From assembly GCA_018402485.1 (NCBI GenBank), contig JAGYIY010000002.1:248001-312000 (forward strand): a stretch of 64,000 nucleotides of DNA, in the 5' to 3' direction. Source of the DNA: Roseivirga sp. (GTDB taxonomy: Bacteria > Bacteroidota > Bacteroidia > Cytophagales > Cyclobacteriaceae). The position numbers and the translations under genes are program-made. Below, in pieces: positions 1 through 7,891 of the stretch. The notes beneath the pieces were generated by a model, which saw only the letters and a program-made list of their open reading frames with translations, ran no database searches and was not told where the DNA came from. Each line of letters starts with the position of its first letter. Positions within the stretch are counted from its first letter, which is position 1.

Positions 1-158
1 AAAATACTTGACATTATGGGTTTGGTTTCTAAAAATAGATTAGCCACTTGGTATGAATGTTTGCCAACGGCAGTCCGTCTCAAAACTCACCTTTAAATCT
101 GCTGAATTCCTACCTTTTCAGTAGAAACGACAGCCGGTTAAAAGCGGTACTTCAAGAG

Positions 159-183
159 GTCTGACACCTCGCAGGTGTCAGAC
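159..183. repeat. REP-like perfect palindrome
   Basis: An 11-bp perfect inverted repeat, GTCTGACACCT and AGGTGTCAGAC, surrounds a CGC loop. The flanking region from 1 to 445 has no convincing gene. There is no T-run after either arm, so it does not look like an intrinsic terminator. Short GC-rich palindromes of this kind are often dispersed repeats in Bacteroidota genomes, but only one copy is in this window, so that identity is an inference. Confidence 0.5.
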
Positions 184-310
184 ATCTTTGCCCAAATCAA
201 ATTCATATAGCATCTTGGCTATTTGGGACGGGGAAAATTTACTCTTTCTCATATTACAGTTTTTAAAATTAGAAATTCTATTTTTAATCTGTAGCAGTTT
301 TGGGGGGGCT

Positions 311-443
311 TACAACGTTTAGTATATGAAAAGTAGGCGATTTCGAAGCACAAAAATTTCGGTTAAGTACAAAGTTTGAAACGAGCCAAAACGCATGAAT
401 TCACTACTGTTTCGCCTATTTTTTATATACATTGTTGGGCGTT
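311..443 (-). repeat. attC-like imperfect hairpin at the 3' end of the AIPR gene
   Basis: The outer arms are imperfectly complementary: the segment around AGTATATGAAAAGTAGGCGA (321-340) pairs with TCGCCTATTTTTTATATAC (412-430). Read in the sense of the neighbouring gene (minus strand), the site begins with GCCCAAC (434-440), which fits the integron R'' consensus RYYYAAC. At the far end CGTTGTAAGC sits where GTTRRRY would be expected, but it does not match that consensus. The length of about 130 bp suits a large attC-like recombination hairpin. No integrase is visible, so an unrelated Bacteroidota repeat remains possible. Confidence 0.45.
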
Positions 444-445
444 CG

Positions 446-2257
446 TTATTCTTCTTTTAGTTTCTTTATCACAGCTTCAAAAATTCCTTTATACGTTCCG
501 TCTTTCTTTAGCCACTTATTTGTGTCGTTCGGTAGCCATTCTTCTCCTACATATTCCTTTTTCGCTTGTTTTTTCACATCAAGATAGTATTGAAGTGCTT
601 TAATCGTCTTAATAGCAAAGTCGTCAAATTCAGTTTCAAGAGTTAGTGTGAAACGTTCGCTTTGATTTACATATCCATTTGGTTTGAAAGTGGACAACTC
701 ACTTATTAAACTCTCTGGTGAATCTATTTTGTGTAGTTTGTCTTGAAAGAAGTATAAAGCTGAAAGTGAAAGTAAAACGTCATTTATGTAGTTGTTCCAT
801 AAAATTTCATAATTGTTATATTTCTCTCCTTTAATGTCGTTTATTCTTTCCGCAATTCGATAAGCTAAAATGAGTTTGTAAAATTGGTCATCTTCATTTT
901 TAGAAGAGTCAAAAATTCTGTCATAGTATAATTCAGAGAATACCAACTTATGGCGACCCACTGTAGATATTGGTAATTGCAAGTAAAAAGATAAATACGA
1001 AACACCTAAATCTAAATTTCTAATTTTTAAATGCATTGGACTTTTGCCAAATGGATTTCTATATTTTTTCTTATTCACCGTTGCCCATTCTCCATCTTTT
1101 TTGTCGTAGAAAACCCCAACATTATTTAGGTGTTCAAAAATCTTATTTTGAATTCTGTCGCCTGAATGTAAATCTCTTGCACTTATAGCATTTTGACTAT
1201 TACTGGCAACTGCAATGTCCATTGATATTTTTGAAGTTCTTGCTTTGTCTTTTACTTTAGTTAATCGAAGTAAAATTTGAATATTATCTGGTAAGTCGTT
1301 TACAATTCTTATAAGTGACTTGGCTGTTTGTCCACCGTTTACAATTTGAAAATTTTTGATTGTCAAGGTATTATTTTCATTAATTGTAAAGTCTTGACAC
1401 ACTCCATTAATTCCGTTGTTTAAAATCCAAAAATTTGATTTTTCTCCTTTAGAATACTCTTTTTTAATTTTTGAGTTAATATCGTTTTCGCCCTTGTAAT
1501 ATCTAACGTTTAATGCAAGAATTAGCTCTTTCTTATCTTCAATTATTGGCTTTAGGGAATTGGCATAAATTGAGGTGACAACTGTTTCTAATTCTGATTC
1601 GTCATTGTCATAGTAAGTAAGGTTTTTTGAAAATATTTCGTTCTCAACAAATCTTAATTCAACTTCATTTTTGGGTATTTCAATATCATCATAAAGTTCT
1701 TCCAATTCTTGGTAATTGTAATAACGAATGTCAAAATTTATGTTCTTGTCTTTGTAATTAGTATGAAGAGCATTTATATCTGTTTTTATATTGCCAATAA
1801 AGTCAGGGTCTATGAAGTAAAATGTGATAGAGAAATTGTTTGCTTTTAAGTTTTCGGGTGTTAGTATTGGCAATAACTCTTCGTCAATCACTTTTTTCAG
1901 TTTGTGATTAGGTGATAAGTTTTCGTCAGTCAAACCAATTATCCAATCAATAAAACGTTTGTTTTTCTTGATTTCATTAGTGTTTAGTAATTGGTTTTTA
2001 GAGTACTTGAATTGGAAAACCAAAATTTCATTATTGGCTTGATTTGTGAAAATCGCATCATTTCCCAAATCATTAGCCATATCTACAATATGGTCTTTTA
2101 TAAATTGGTCGAAATCATTTCCGTCATATTCGAAGTCAATGATTTTGTTAAAACACTCTTTAATTATAAAATGACCGAATGCGGTTCCGTCATTTTGATA
2201 TTTTTCGTTTGTAGTTAGTTCAGCTACTTGTTCTTTTATTCTATCGTAAAATTCCAT
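446..2257 (-). CDS. AIPR-family (abortive infection phage resistance) protein
   Basis: This 603-residue cytoplasmic protein matches the AIPR family, implicated in abortive phage defence in several bacteria. The family core is visible as NVRYYKG (about 250), FWILNNGI (about 276) and QIVNGGQT (about 304). Near the N-terminus, D67 followed by QFK (82-84) resembles the D...QxK active site of Mrr-type nucleases, which is an inference. The start is an ATG at 2257. The gene stands alone, is AT-richer than most neighbours, and is bounded on both sides by inverted TGTTGGGCGT sites. That suggests it arrived as a mobile cassette. The target and trigger are unknown. Confidence 0.8.
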   Translation of the reverse strand: MEFYDRIKEQVAELTTNEKYQNDGTAFGHFIIKECFNKIIDFEYDGNDFDQFIKDHIVDMANDLGNDAIFTNQANNEILVFQFKYSKNQLLNTNEIKKNKRFIDWIIGLTDENLSPNHKLKKVIDEELLPILTPENLKANNFSITFYFIDPDFIGNIKTDINALHTNYKDKNINFDIRYYNYQELEELYDDIEIPKNEVELRFVENEIFSKNLTYYDNDESELETVVTSIYANSLKPIIEDKKELILALNVRYYKGENDINSKIKKEYSKGEKSNFWILNNGINGVCQDFTINENNTLTIKNFQIVNGGQTAKSLIRIVNDLPDNIQILLRLTKVKDKARTSKISMDIAVASNSQNAISARDLHSGDRIQNKIFEHLNNVGVFYDKKDGEWATVNKKKYRNPFGKSPMHLKIRNLDLGVSYLSFYLQLPISTVGRHKLVFSELYYDRIFDSSKNEDDQFYKLILAYRIAERINDIKGEKYNNYEILWNNYINDVLLSLSALYFFQDKLHKIDSPESLISELSTFKPNGYVNQSERFTLTLETEFDDFAIKTIKALQYYLDVKKQAKKEYVGEEWLPNDTNKWLKKDGTYKGIFEAVIKKLKEE

Positions 2258-2277
2258 TCACTTGTTTTTTTCTAATG

Positions 2278-2312
2278 ACGCCCAACATTTGTATAACGCG
2301 CATGCGCGTTAT
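2278..2312 (-). repeat. cassette-boundary site with 20-bp palindrome
   Basis: The 10-bp sequence ACGCCCAACA (2278-2287) is the exact inverse of TGTTGGGCGT at 433-442, and the homology extends outward through TGTATA/TATACA with a one-base indel. On the gene's sense strand it reads GTTGGGC, matching the integron core consensus GTTRRRY, immediately 5' of the AIPR gene. It abuts a perfect palindrome, ATAACGCGCATGCGCGTTAT (2293-2312). Together these look like the 3' half of an upstream attC-like site. Confidence 0.45.
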
Positions 2313-2530
2313 ATCACATGTACCTACCAAAGCCTAACCCCTTAATAGTCAGTATAATAGACCGGATACCAAAATACTGTACCATTTAGCTCTTGTAATA
2401 AATATGCGACCATCTTTTAAAGTTAGTACAAAAGAAATAAAAATCATAAGGGGATGATTCGCGGTTTGCAAATGCTCACTTTATGGAGCTGTGGTGATGG
2501 ACGAATTACGATTTGGGGATTTTTGAATTT
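2313..2530. other. Intergenic stretch without a gene
   Basis: No ORF with coding character, RNA gene or terminator was recognised between the cassette boundary and the 14-bp repeat block. Confidence 0.5.
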
Positions 2531-2677
2531 GGTTTCTACATTCTGACTTCTGAAATCTAACTTCCAGCTTCCAGCTTCTAACTTCCAACCTCCAACTTCT
2601 AACCTCCAACTTCTAACCTCTGACTTCTAACCTCTGACTTCCAGCCTCCAACCACTACCCCCCCACTTCTAGCCTCT
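2531..2677. repeat. Degenerate 14-bp tandem repeat
   Basis: Pyrimidine-rich direct repeats run up to the end of yaaA. From 2590 to 2659 five consecutive 14-mers are in exact register: CTCCAACTTCTAAC twice, CTCTGACTTCTAAC, CTCTGACTTCCAGC and CTCCAACCACTACC. Half-unit (7-bp) similarity is also visible upstream, as in TTCCAGC. The strand asymmetry is strong, with C and T almost alone on the plus strand apart from A. The repeat overlaps the last codons of yaaA. Confidence 0.75.
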
Positions 2678-3448
2678 TAAAAACACAAAATGATTCTCCG
2701 TAGACGCTTCTTCATCAAAGCGGTAACCTTCGCCTGTAAAGGTTTTAACGCCTTCCACTGAATTGATTTGCTCTTGTACGATGTAGCGCGCCATGGCACC
2801 ACGCGCCTTCTTGGCGAAGAAAGAAATGACCTTGTACTTGCCATTCTTTTCGTCTTTAAAATCTACATTCACCACGCGAGCTGTCAGGGCTTTTTGTTTT
2901 AAGACCTTAAAGTATTCGTTTGAAGCCAAGTTCAATAATACATCATCGCCTTGGGTTTTTAATTCTTTCATTAATTGCTTAGCCAGCTGGTCTCCCCAAA
3001 AGGCATAAAGTGAGTTGTGATTGCCTACCTGCAGCTTTGTCCCCATTTCTAACCGGTAGGGTTGCATCGAGTCCAAAGGTTTTAAAACACCATACAAACC
3101 CGATAAAATGCGGACATGGTCTTGTGCAAAAGCCACAGCTTTGACACTCAGCGATGCCGCCTCCATGCCCTGATAAACATCTCCTTGAAAAGCAAAAAGC
3201 GCTGCCTTGGCATGATTTGGATCGTTATTGACATCAAAATTCAAATAGCGCTCTTGGTTCAGTTCGGCCAATTTATCGCTAATGCTCATGAGGTCTTTGA
3301 GGTCGCGGGCTTCGAGTGTCTGAAGCTGCTTGACCAAGGTAGTAGCTTGTTTACGGAAAACAGGCTGTGTTTGCGGCAAACTTTGGGCAGCAGGCGGAAG
3401 TGGATTTTCAAAATCAAGCGTTTTGGCAGGAGAAAGAACAAGTAACAT
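2669..3448 (-). CDS. yaaA: Peroxide stress protein YaaA (UPF0246)
   Basis: YaaA proteins bind DNA and limit free intracellular iron during peroxide stress in Escherichia coli. The product opens with MLLVLSPAKTLDFE, the family's hallmark N-terminus, and carries the YGVLKPLD and LASNEYFK segments in the expected order. I place the start at the ATG at 3448, not the upstream TTG used by the ORF track. This gives 259 residues, close to the usual family length. It is monocistronic and diverges from the MATE gene. Its last codons run into the 14-bp repeat block. Confidence 0.93.
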   Translation of the reverse strand: MLLVLSPAKTLDFENPLPPAAQSLPQTQPVFRKQATTLVKQLQTLEARDLKDLMSISDKLAELNQERYLNFDVNNDPNHAKAALFAFQGDVYQGMEAASLSVKAVAFAQDHVRILSGLYGVLKPLDSMQPYRLEMGTKLQVGNHNSLYAFWGDQLAKQLMKELKTQGDDVLLNLASNEYFKVLKQKALTARVVNVDFKDEKNGKYKVISFFAKKARGAMARYIVQEQINSVEGVKTFTGEGYRFDEEASTENHFVFLRG

Positions 3449-3567
3449 AAGCAATAGAATTTGAATACAATGATACAAAGCTTAAAGTAAAATTCCATTC
3501 CCTTTGTTGCGTGAAATCCATGTAATTCCATCAGAAAAATGATTGTAAGGCTTAGCTTTACATCTTG

Positions 3568-4929
3568 ATGCAACGCAAGAAAATTGACCTTACTCGTGGT
3601 TCGCTTATCAAAGGGCTGATTGCACTCTCCCTACCCATTATTGGCGCCAATTTATTGCAAACAGGCTATCAATTGGTCGATGCCTTTTGGGTAGGTCGTT
3701 TGGGAGCCCATGCTGTGGCTGCCGTGTCTATCAGTTATCCGGTGAATTTTCTATTGATCTCACTCAGCTCAGGCTTTGCTTTTGCCGGAACCATACTTGT
3801 GGCCCAATATGCGGGAGCCAAAAAAATGCAGATGGTCAACCATGTGGCTACCCAAACCTTGGCCATGGTCGTGATCATGTCCATTGTTTTGTCTGCCATT
3901 GCTTACTGGCTTTCCCCTTATATTTTAACCGGATTGGGCGTTGAAGAAGTGATTTTCGATGATGCTAATTTTTTTCAACGCATCATATTTCTGGGGCTGG
4001 TCTTCAATTTTGGCTTTATCATGTTCCAATCCTTGTTGCGTGGCATTGGTGAAGTCAAAATCCCTTTATACATCAATGCTGCTACCCTAGCGCTCAATTT
4101 TGTACTCGACCCCCTATTCATTTACGGCTGGGGACCTGTGCCTGCTTTTGGGGTAGCTGGTGCCGCAGTTTCTACCTTGTTTACGCTTTTTCTTTCTGCT
4201 GCCATTGGGCACTATGTTTTGTTCAAAGGCATCACAGACATTCAGCTTACGCTTAGGAAATTCTCTTTCGACATTCCTCTTTTAAAGAAAGCCTTTAAAA
4301 TAGGTGCACCCTCTTCCATTGAAATTTCAGCACGTGCTTTGGGTTTAACTTTAATGACGGGCATAGCAGCCTACTTCGGCACTGAAGTACTGGCCGCTTA
4401 TGGTGTAGGCTCACGATTGATCAGCTTTGTTGTCATTTTCGGTTTGGGTTTATTGCGTGCCTCTTCTACTGTGGTTGGGCAAAATATGGGGGCTCAGCAG
4501 ATAGAAAGGGCAGAAAAAGGGGCCATTTATGCGGCATGGATGGGTTTTGTGAGTCTGGGCATACTGGGCATCATCATGTACTTTTTTGCAGACCCCTTGG
4601 TGCGCACTTTCCTCACCGGAGACGAGCATGTGATTCAGATGGGCGTCAATTTTATGAAAATATGTTCCCTAAGCTTTGGTTTTATGGGTGCGCAACTGGC
4701 CTTGGTAGGCACGCTGCGTGGTTCGGGGAACACCCTGGAATCTATGTTTCTTACCATCATAGGCATTTGGGTGATCCAATTCCCATTCGCGTGGTTTAGC
4801 ACACGCATGGGTTGGATGGATCAATCCGGGCTTTGGTGGTCATTCCCAATCAGTTATGTACTTTCCTGTTTGCTTACTGTGTATTGGTTCAAACGTGGCA
4901 CATGGAAAGAGAAAAGATTGATCTCCTGA
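3568..4929 (+). CDS. MATE family efflux transporter
   Basis: This integral membrane protein of about 453 residues and 12 predicted helices would export drugs or metabolites in exchange for Na+ or H+. The N-terminus (LSLPIIGANLLQTGYQLVDAFWVGRLG) and the second repeat (IGAPSSIEISARALGL) are typical of MATE/NorM proteins. The ATG at 3568 is preferred over the TTG three bases upstream in the ORF track. It is divergent from yaaA and converges with the GH65 gene, whose stop lies only 4 bases beyond. The substrate cannot be told from sequence. Confidence 0.9.
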   Translation: MQRKKIDLTRGSLIKGLIALSLPIIGANLLQTGYQLVDAFWVGRLGAHAVAAVSISYPVNFLLISLSSGFAFAGTILVAQYAGAKKMQMVNHVATQTLAMVVIMSIVLSAIAYWLSPYILTGLGVEEVIFDDANFFQRIIFLGLVFNFGFIMFQSLLRGIGEVKIPLYINAATLALNFVLDPLFIYGWGPVPAFGVAGAAVSTLFTLFLSAAIGHYVLFKGITDIQLTLRKFSFDIPLLKKAFKIGAPSSIEISARALGLTLMTGIAAYFGTEVLAAYGVGSRLISFVVIFGLGLLRASSTVVGQNMGAQQIERAEKGAIYAAWMGFVSLGILGIIMYFFADPLVRTFLTGDEHVIQMGVNFMKICSLSFGFMGAQLALVGTLRGSGNTLESMFLTIIGIWVIQFPFAWFSTRMGWMDQSGLWWSFPISYVLSCLLTVYWFKRGTWKEKRLIS

Positions 4930-4933
4930 AGTA

Positions 4934-7234
4934 TCAATTCTTTAAATTCAAACGAATCGTCTCCCCACCGTTTACCTCATATGCCTCATCATAAACAAAT
5001 AAGGACAAATGGGTCTCCGACTCATTGCTCATTTCAACAGATGTACTGTTGGCAGCTATGGTCAAATGGCAATCTCTAAATTTGATATGGAAGGAATAAC
5101 CTTTCCACTGGGCTGGTAGCATTGGGTAAAAGTGTAGCTCGCCTTTTTTCACCCGCATGCCTGCAAAGCCTTTGGCAAAAGCCATCCATGTACCTGCCAT
5201 AGACGTGGTATGGCAACCATCTTCTGTATCGTTGTTGTAGTCGTCCAAATCCAATCGAGCTGTGCGCAAGTACATCTCGTAGGCTTTTTCTTTCCGGCCT
5301 AATTTAGCCGCCAATATGGCGTGCACACAAGGAGAAAGTGAGGACTCATGCACGGTCATGGGCTCATAAAAATCAAAGTTTCGCTCAATGGTCTCCCTAT
5401 CAAACTCATCCTCGAAGAGATAAACCCCTTGCAGTGTATCGGCTTGTTTGATAAAACAAGAACGCAGAATACGGTCCCAAGACCAGTTTTGATTGATTGG
5501 CCTTTGACCCTTAGGAATGTCGTCTACCGTCATGATGTCTTTGTCTAAGAAGCCATCTTGCTGCAGGAATACTTTTCTTTCTTCGTCATACCCAAGGTAC
5601 ATATGGTCTAAGATATGCTGCCAATGCTTTGTTTCTTCTGGGGAAAATTTGAGTTGGCTTAACAAAGCATCTAGTGCGGCATTGCCTTTGTATGCTTGCA
5701 GACCATCGAGGGTGTACTGCAAGGTCCACAGTGCCATTTTACTGGTGTACCAATTGTTATTGACATTGTTTTCATATTCATTCGGACCTGTAACCCCATG
5801 CATTACATACTGTCCTTTTTGTTTAGACCAGTGTACACGCTGTGCCCAGAAACGGGAGATGGCAATCAAGACTTCTAAGCCATACTCCAGCAAATAATCC
5901 GGATCGTTGTGGTAATTGATATAATCGTAAATGGCATAGGCAATGGCACCATTTCTATGAATTTCTTCGAAGGTAATTTCCCATTCATTGTGGCATTCCT
6001 CCCCATTCATGGTCACCATAGGATACAAAGCAGCACCATCGGTGAACCCTAGTTTTTGTGCATTCTCAATGGCTTTTTGCAAATGTTTGTAGCGGTACAG
6101 CAAGAGGTTTTTAGCCACTTGCTGATCGGAGGTCGCCAAATAGAAGGCCAAGCAGTAGGCTTCTGTATCCCAATAGGTGCTACCCCCGTATTTTTCGCCT
6201 GTAAACCCTTTGGGGCCAATGTTCAGGCGCGCATCTTCTCCGGTATAGGTTTGATTGAGTTGAAAAATATTGAAGCGTATGCCCTGCTGTGCAGAAACGT
6301 CCCCATCAATTGTAATGTCACTTTTCTCCCATTTCTGCGCCCATAAGTTCACATGCTCCTGCAATAATTCTTCGTAACCAGATTGTTGAGCTTTTAGCAC
6401 TTCTTTTTGACAAACAGAGGTCAATTCACCTTTATCCACATGCATGGAAGAGATGTTAGAAGCGTATTTGAAAACGGTAAATGGCACACCTTCCTGTATG
6501 CTCCCTTCTTCTGTTACTTCCACATACTTTTCTTTTTCTTGTGCACTTATACTTTCTTGCACCCAACCGCCAGTAATGTCGTAAGCCATTCCTGTCACCA
6601 CATGAAAGTTTGTCTTTTTTGTGTTGGCGACTACGTAAGAAAAATGACTGTCAGCCTTTTTATCTACTTCTTCCCAAAACTTCTCATCATAGTTGGCATC
6701 TGCATTGATTACATCAAAATCAATGAAAGGCTTAAGGGTAACGGTTCCCGAGAAGTTGAGTGGTGTTACCTGGTAGGAAATGGCACCTACTTTGGTACGG
6801 GCCATGCTGCAAAACCTTTGCGCCACAACCTTCACCTCTTTCCCTGAAGGTAAAGCCACATGAAAAGAACGCTTCAGCCAACCTTCTTTCATGTTCAATT
6901 CCCTACGGAAAGCATGAATTTTAGCTTTGGCTAGATCTAAGGGTTCACCATCAAAAAACAGATGAATACCAATCCAATTAGAAGCATTTAAAACTTTTGC
7001 GAAGTATTCGGGGTAACCATTTTTCCACCAGCCTACACGGGTCTTGTCGGGGTAATAGACACCTGCCACGTAATTCCCTTGCAGGCTATGGCCGGTAAAT
7101 TGTTCTTCGAAGTTGGCACGTTGCCCAAACATTCCATTGCCCAAACTGAAAATGCTTTCAGAAATTTTGTTGAGTTCCGGATCAAAACCCTCTTCTATGA
7201 TGGACCAAGGATCTTGTTTGATGTAATTCTTCAT
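4934..7234 (-). CDS. GH65 disaccharide phosphorylase, maltose phosphorylase-like
   Basis: GH65 enzymes phosphorolyse alpha-glucosides to beta-glucose 1-phosphate. The 766-residue product has the N-terminal beta-sandwich, the (alpha/alpha)6 barrel and the C-terminal domain of the family. The predicted catalytic acid is E486 in GVTGPNEYEN. The acceptor-site loop reads HNEWEITFE (415-423), as in maltose phosphorylases, and differs from the corresponding loop in kojibiose and trehalose phosphorylases. There is no signal peptide, so it is cytoplasmic. It is the last gene of the operon, starting 6 bases after the pgmB stop, and PgmB would consume its product. A different alpha-linked disaccharide substrate is possible. 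Confidence 0.88.
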   Translation of the reverse strand: MKNYIKQDPWSIIEEGFDPELNKISESIFSLGNGMFGQRANFEEQFTGHSLQGNYVAGVYYPDKTRVGWWKNGYPEYFAKVLNASNWIGIHLFFDGEPLDLAKAKIHAFRRELNMKEGWLKRSFHVALPSGKEVKVVAQRFCSMARTKVGAISYQVTPLNFSGTVTLKPFIDFDVINADANYDEKFWEEVDKKADSHFSYVVANTKKTNFHVVTGMAYDITGGWVQESISAQEKEKYVEVTEEGSIQEGVPFTVFKYASNISSMHVDKGELTSVCQKEVLKAQQSGYEELLQEHVNLWAQKWEKSDITIDGDVSAQQGIRFNIFQLNQTYTGEDARLNIGPKGFTGEKYGGSTYWDTEAYCLAFYLATSDQQVAKNLLLYRYKHLQKAIENAQKLGFTDGAALYPMVTMNGEECHNEWEITFEEIHRNGAIAYAIYDYINYHNDPDYLLEYGLEVLIAISRFWAQRVHWSKQKGQYVMHGVTGPNEYENNVNNNWYTSKMALWTLQYTLDGLQAYKGNAALDALLSQLKFSPEETKHWQHILDHMYLGYDEERKVFLQQDGFLDKDIMTVDDIPKGQRPINQNWSWDRILRSCFIKQADTLQGVYLFEDEFDRETIERNFDFYEPMTVHESSLSPCVHAILAAKLGRKEKAYEMYLRTARLDLDDYNNDTEDGCHTTSMAGTWMAFAKGFAGMRVKKGELHFYPMLPAQWKGYSFHIKFRDCHLTIAANSTSVEMSNESETHLSLFVYDEAYEVNGGETIRLNLKN

Positions 7235-7240
7235 GCTGAT

Positions 7241-7891
7241 TTAAAGTTTTTCAAAAATCGTTAAGTCTAAATTTTTCATGTCGGGAATCACCGCATGTGC
7301 TTGATACAATATGTCAGGTTGCCCTACGCCAATACATTTCATTCCACCAGCCAAGGCCGCTTGCACGCCAGATATGGCATCTTCAAAGACCACACAATCA
7401 GCAGGATTCACATTCAAGGCCTTAGCCCCAAGCAAAAACACTTCAGGATCTGGCTTAGAGTGCGATACATGCGTGCCATCTATGGCAACATCGAACACAT
7501 CTTCCATCCCCACTGCCTTCAAAATCGATGGTCCATTTTTACTTGATGTACCCAATGCCAATAAAACATTGTTTTCTTTGAGTAAGGTAATAAAATCAAC
7601 TACACCGGGAAGAATGTCGTGTGGTGTCATTTTCGAAATAATTTTCCGATAAACTTCATTTTTTTTGTTGGTGAAGGTTAACACCTCTTCCTCTTCCATT
7701 TTAATGCCACCCATGGCTAAAATACGCTTCATCGAAGAGGTTCTGCTGACTCCTTTTAATTGTTCGTTCTCGGCTTCACTAAAAGGGACCCCTAATTCAG
7801 CGGCAATGGTTTTCCAAGCTATAAAGTGAGCAGGCACTGTATCAACAATCACACCATCTAAATCGAAAATGCAACATTTTGGTCTATTCAT
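7241..7891 (-). CDS. pgmB: Beta-phosphoglucomutase
   Basis: This HAD-superfamily enzyme interconverts beta-glucose 1-phosphate and glucose 6-phosphate. The nucleophile motif DLDGVIVDT is at the N-terminus, followed by the KGVSR cap loop typical of beta-PGM, GTSSKNG, SKPDPEVF and the Mg-binding VFEDAISG. At 216 residues the length is normal. The ATG overlaps the stop of the PfkB gene (ATGA), and GH65 follows 6 bases downstream. GH65 and PgmB therefore form a coupled phosphorolysis module feeding glycolysis. Confidence 0.93.
   Translation of the reverse strand: MNRPKCCIFDLDGVIVDTVPAHFIAWKTIAAELGVPFSEAENEQLKGVSRTSSMKRILAMGGIKMEEEEVLTFTNKKNEVYRKIISKMTPHDILPGVVDFITLLKENNVLLALGTSSKNGPSILKAVGMEDVFDVAIDGTHVSHSKPDPEVFLLGAKALNVNPADCVVFEDAISGVQAALAGGMKCIGVGQPDILYQAHAVIPDMKNLDLTIFEKL

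Noticed and set aside
1-96. Open reading frame from the window edge ending in TAA at 94-96
   Set aside because: Only about 31 codons are visible, with no recognisable motif. It could be the tail of a gene to the left, but this cannot be supported here.
376-603. 75-residue plus-strand ORF
   Set aside because: It lies inside the attC-like hairpin and antisense to the AIPR gene end, with no family signature.
2793-3445. ORFs antisense to yaaA
   Set aside because: They are shadow frames of a well-supported gene and have no family match.
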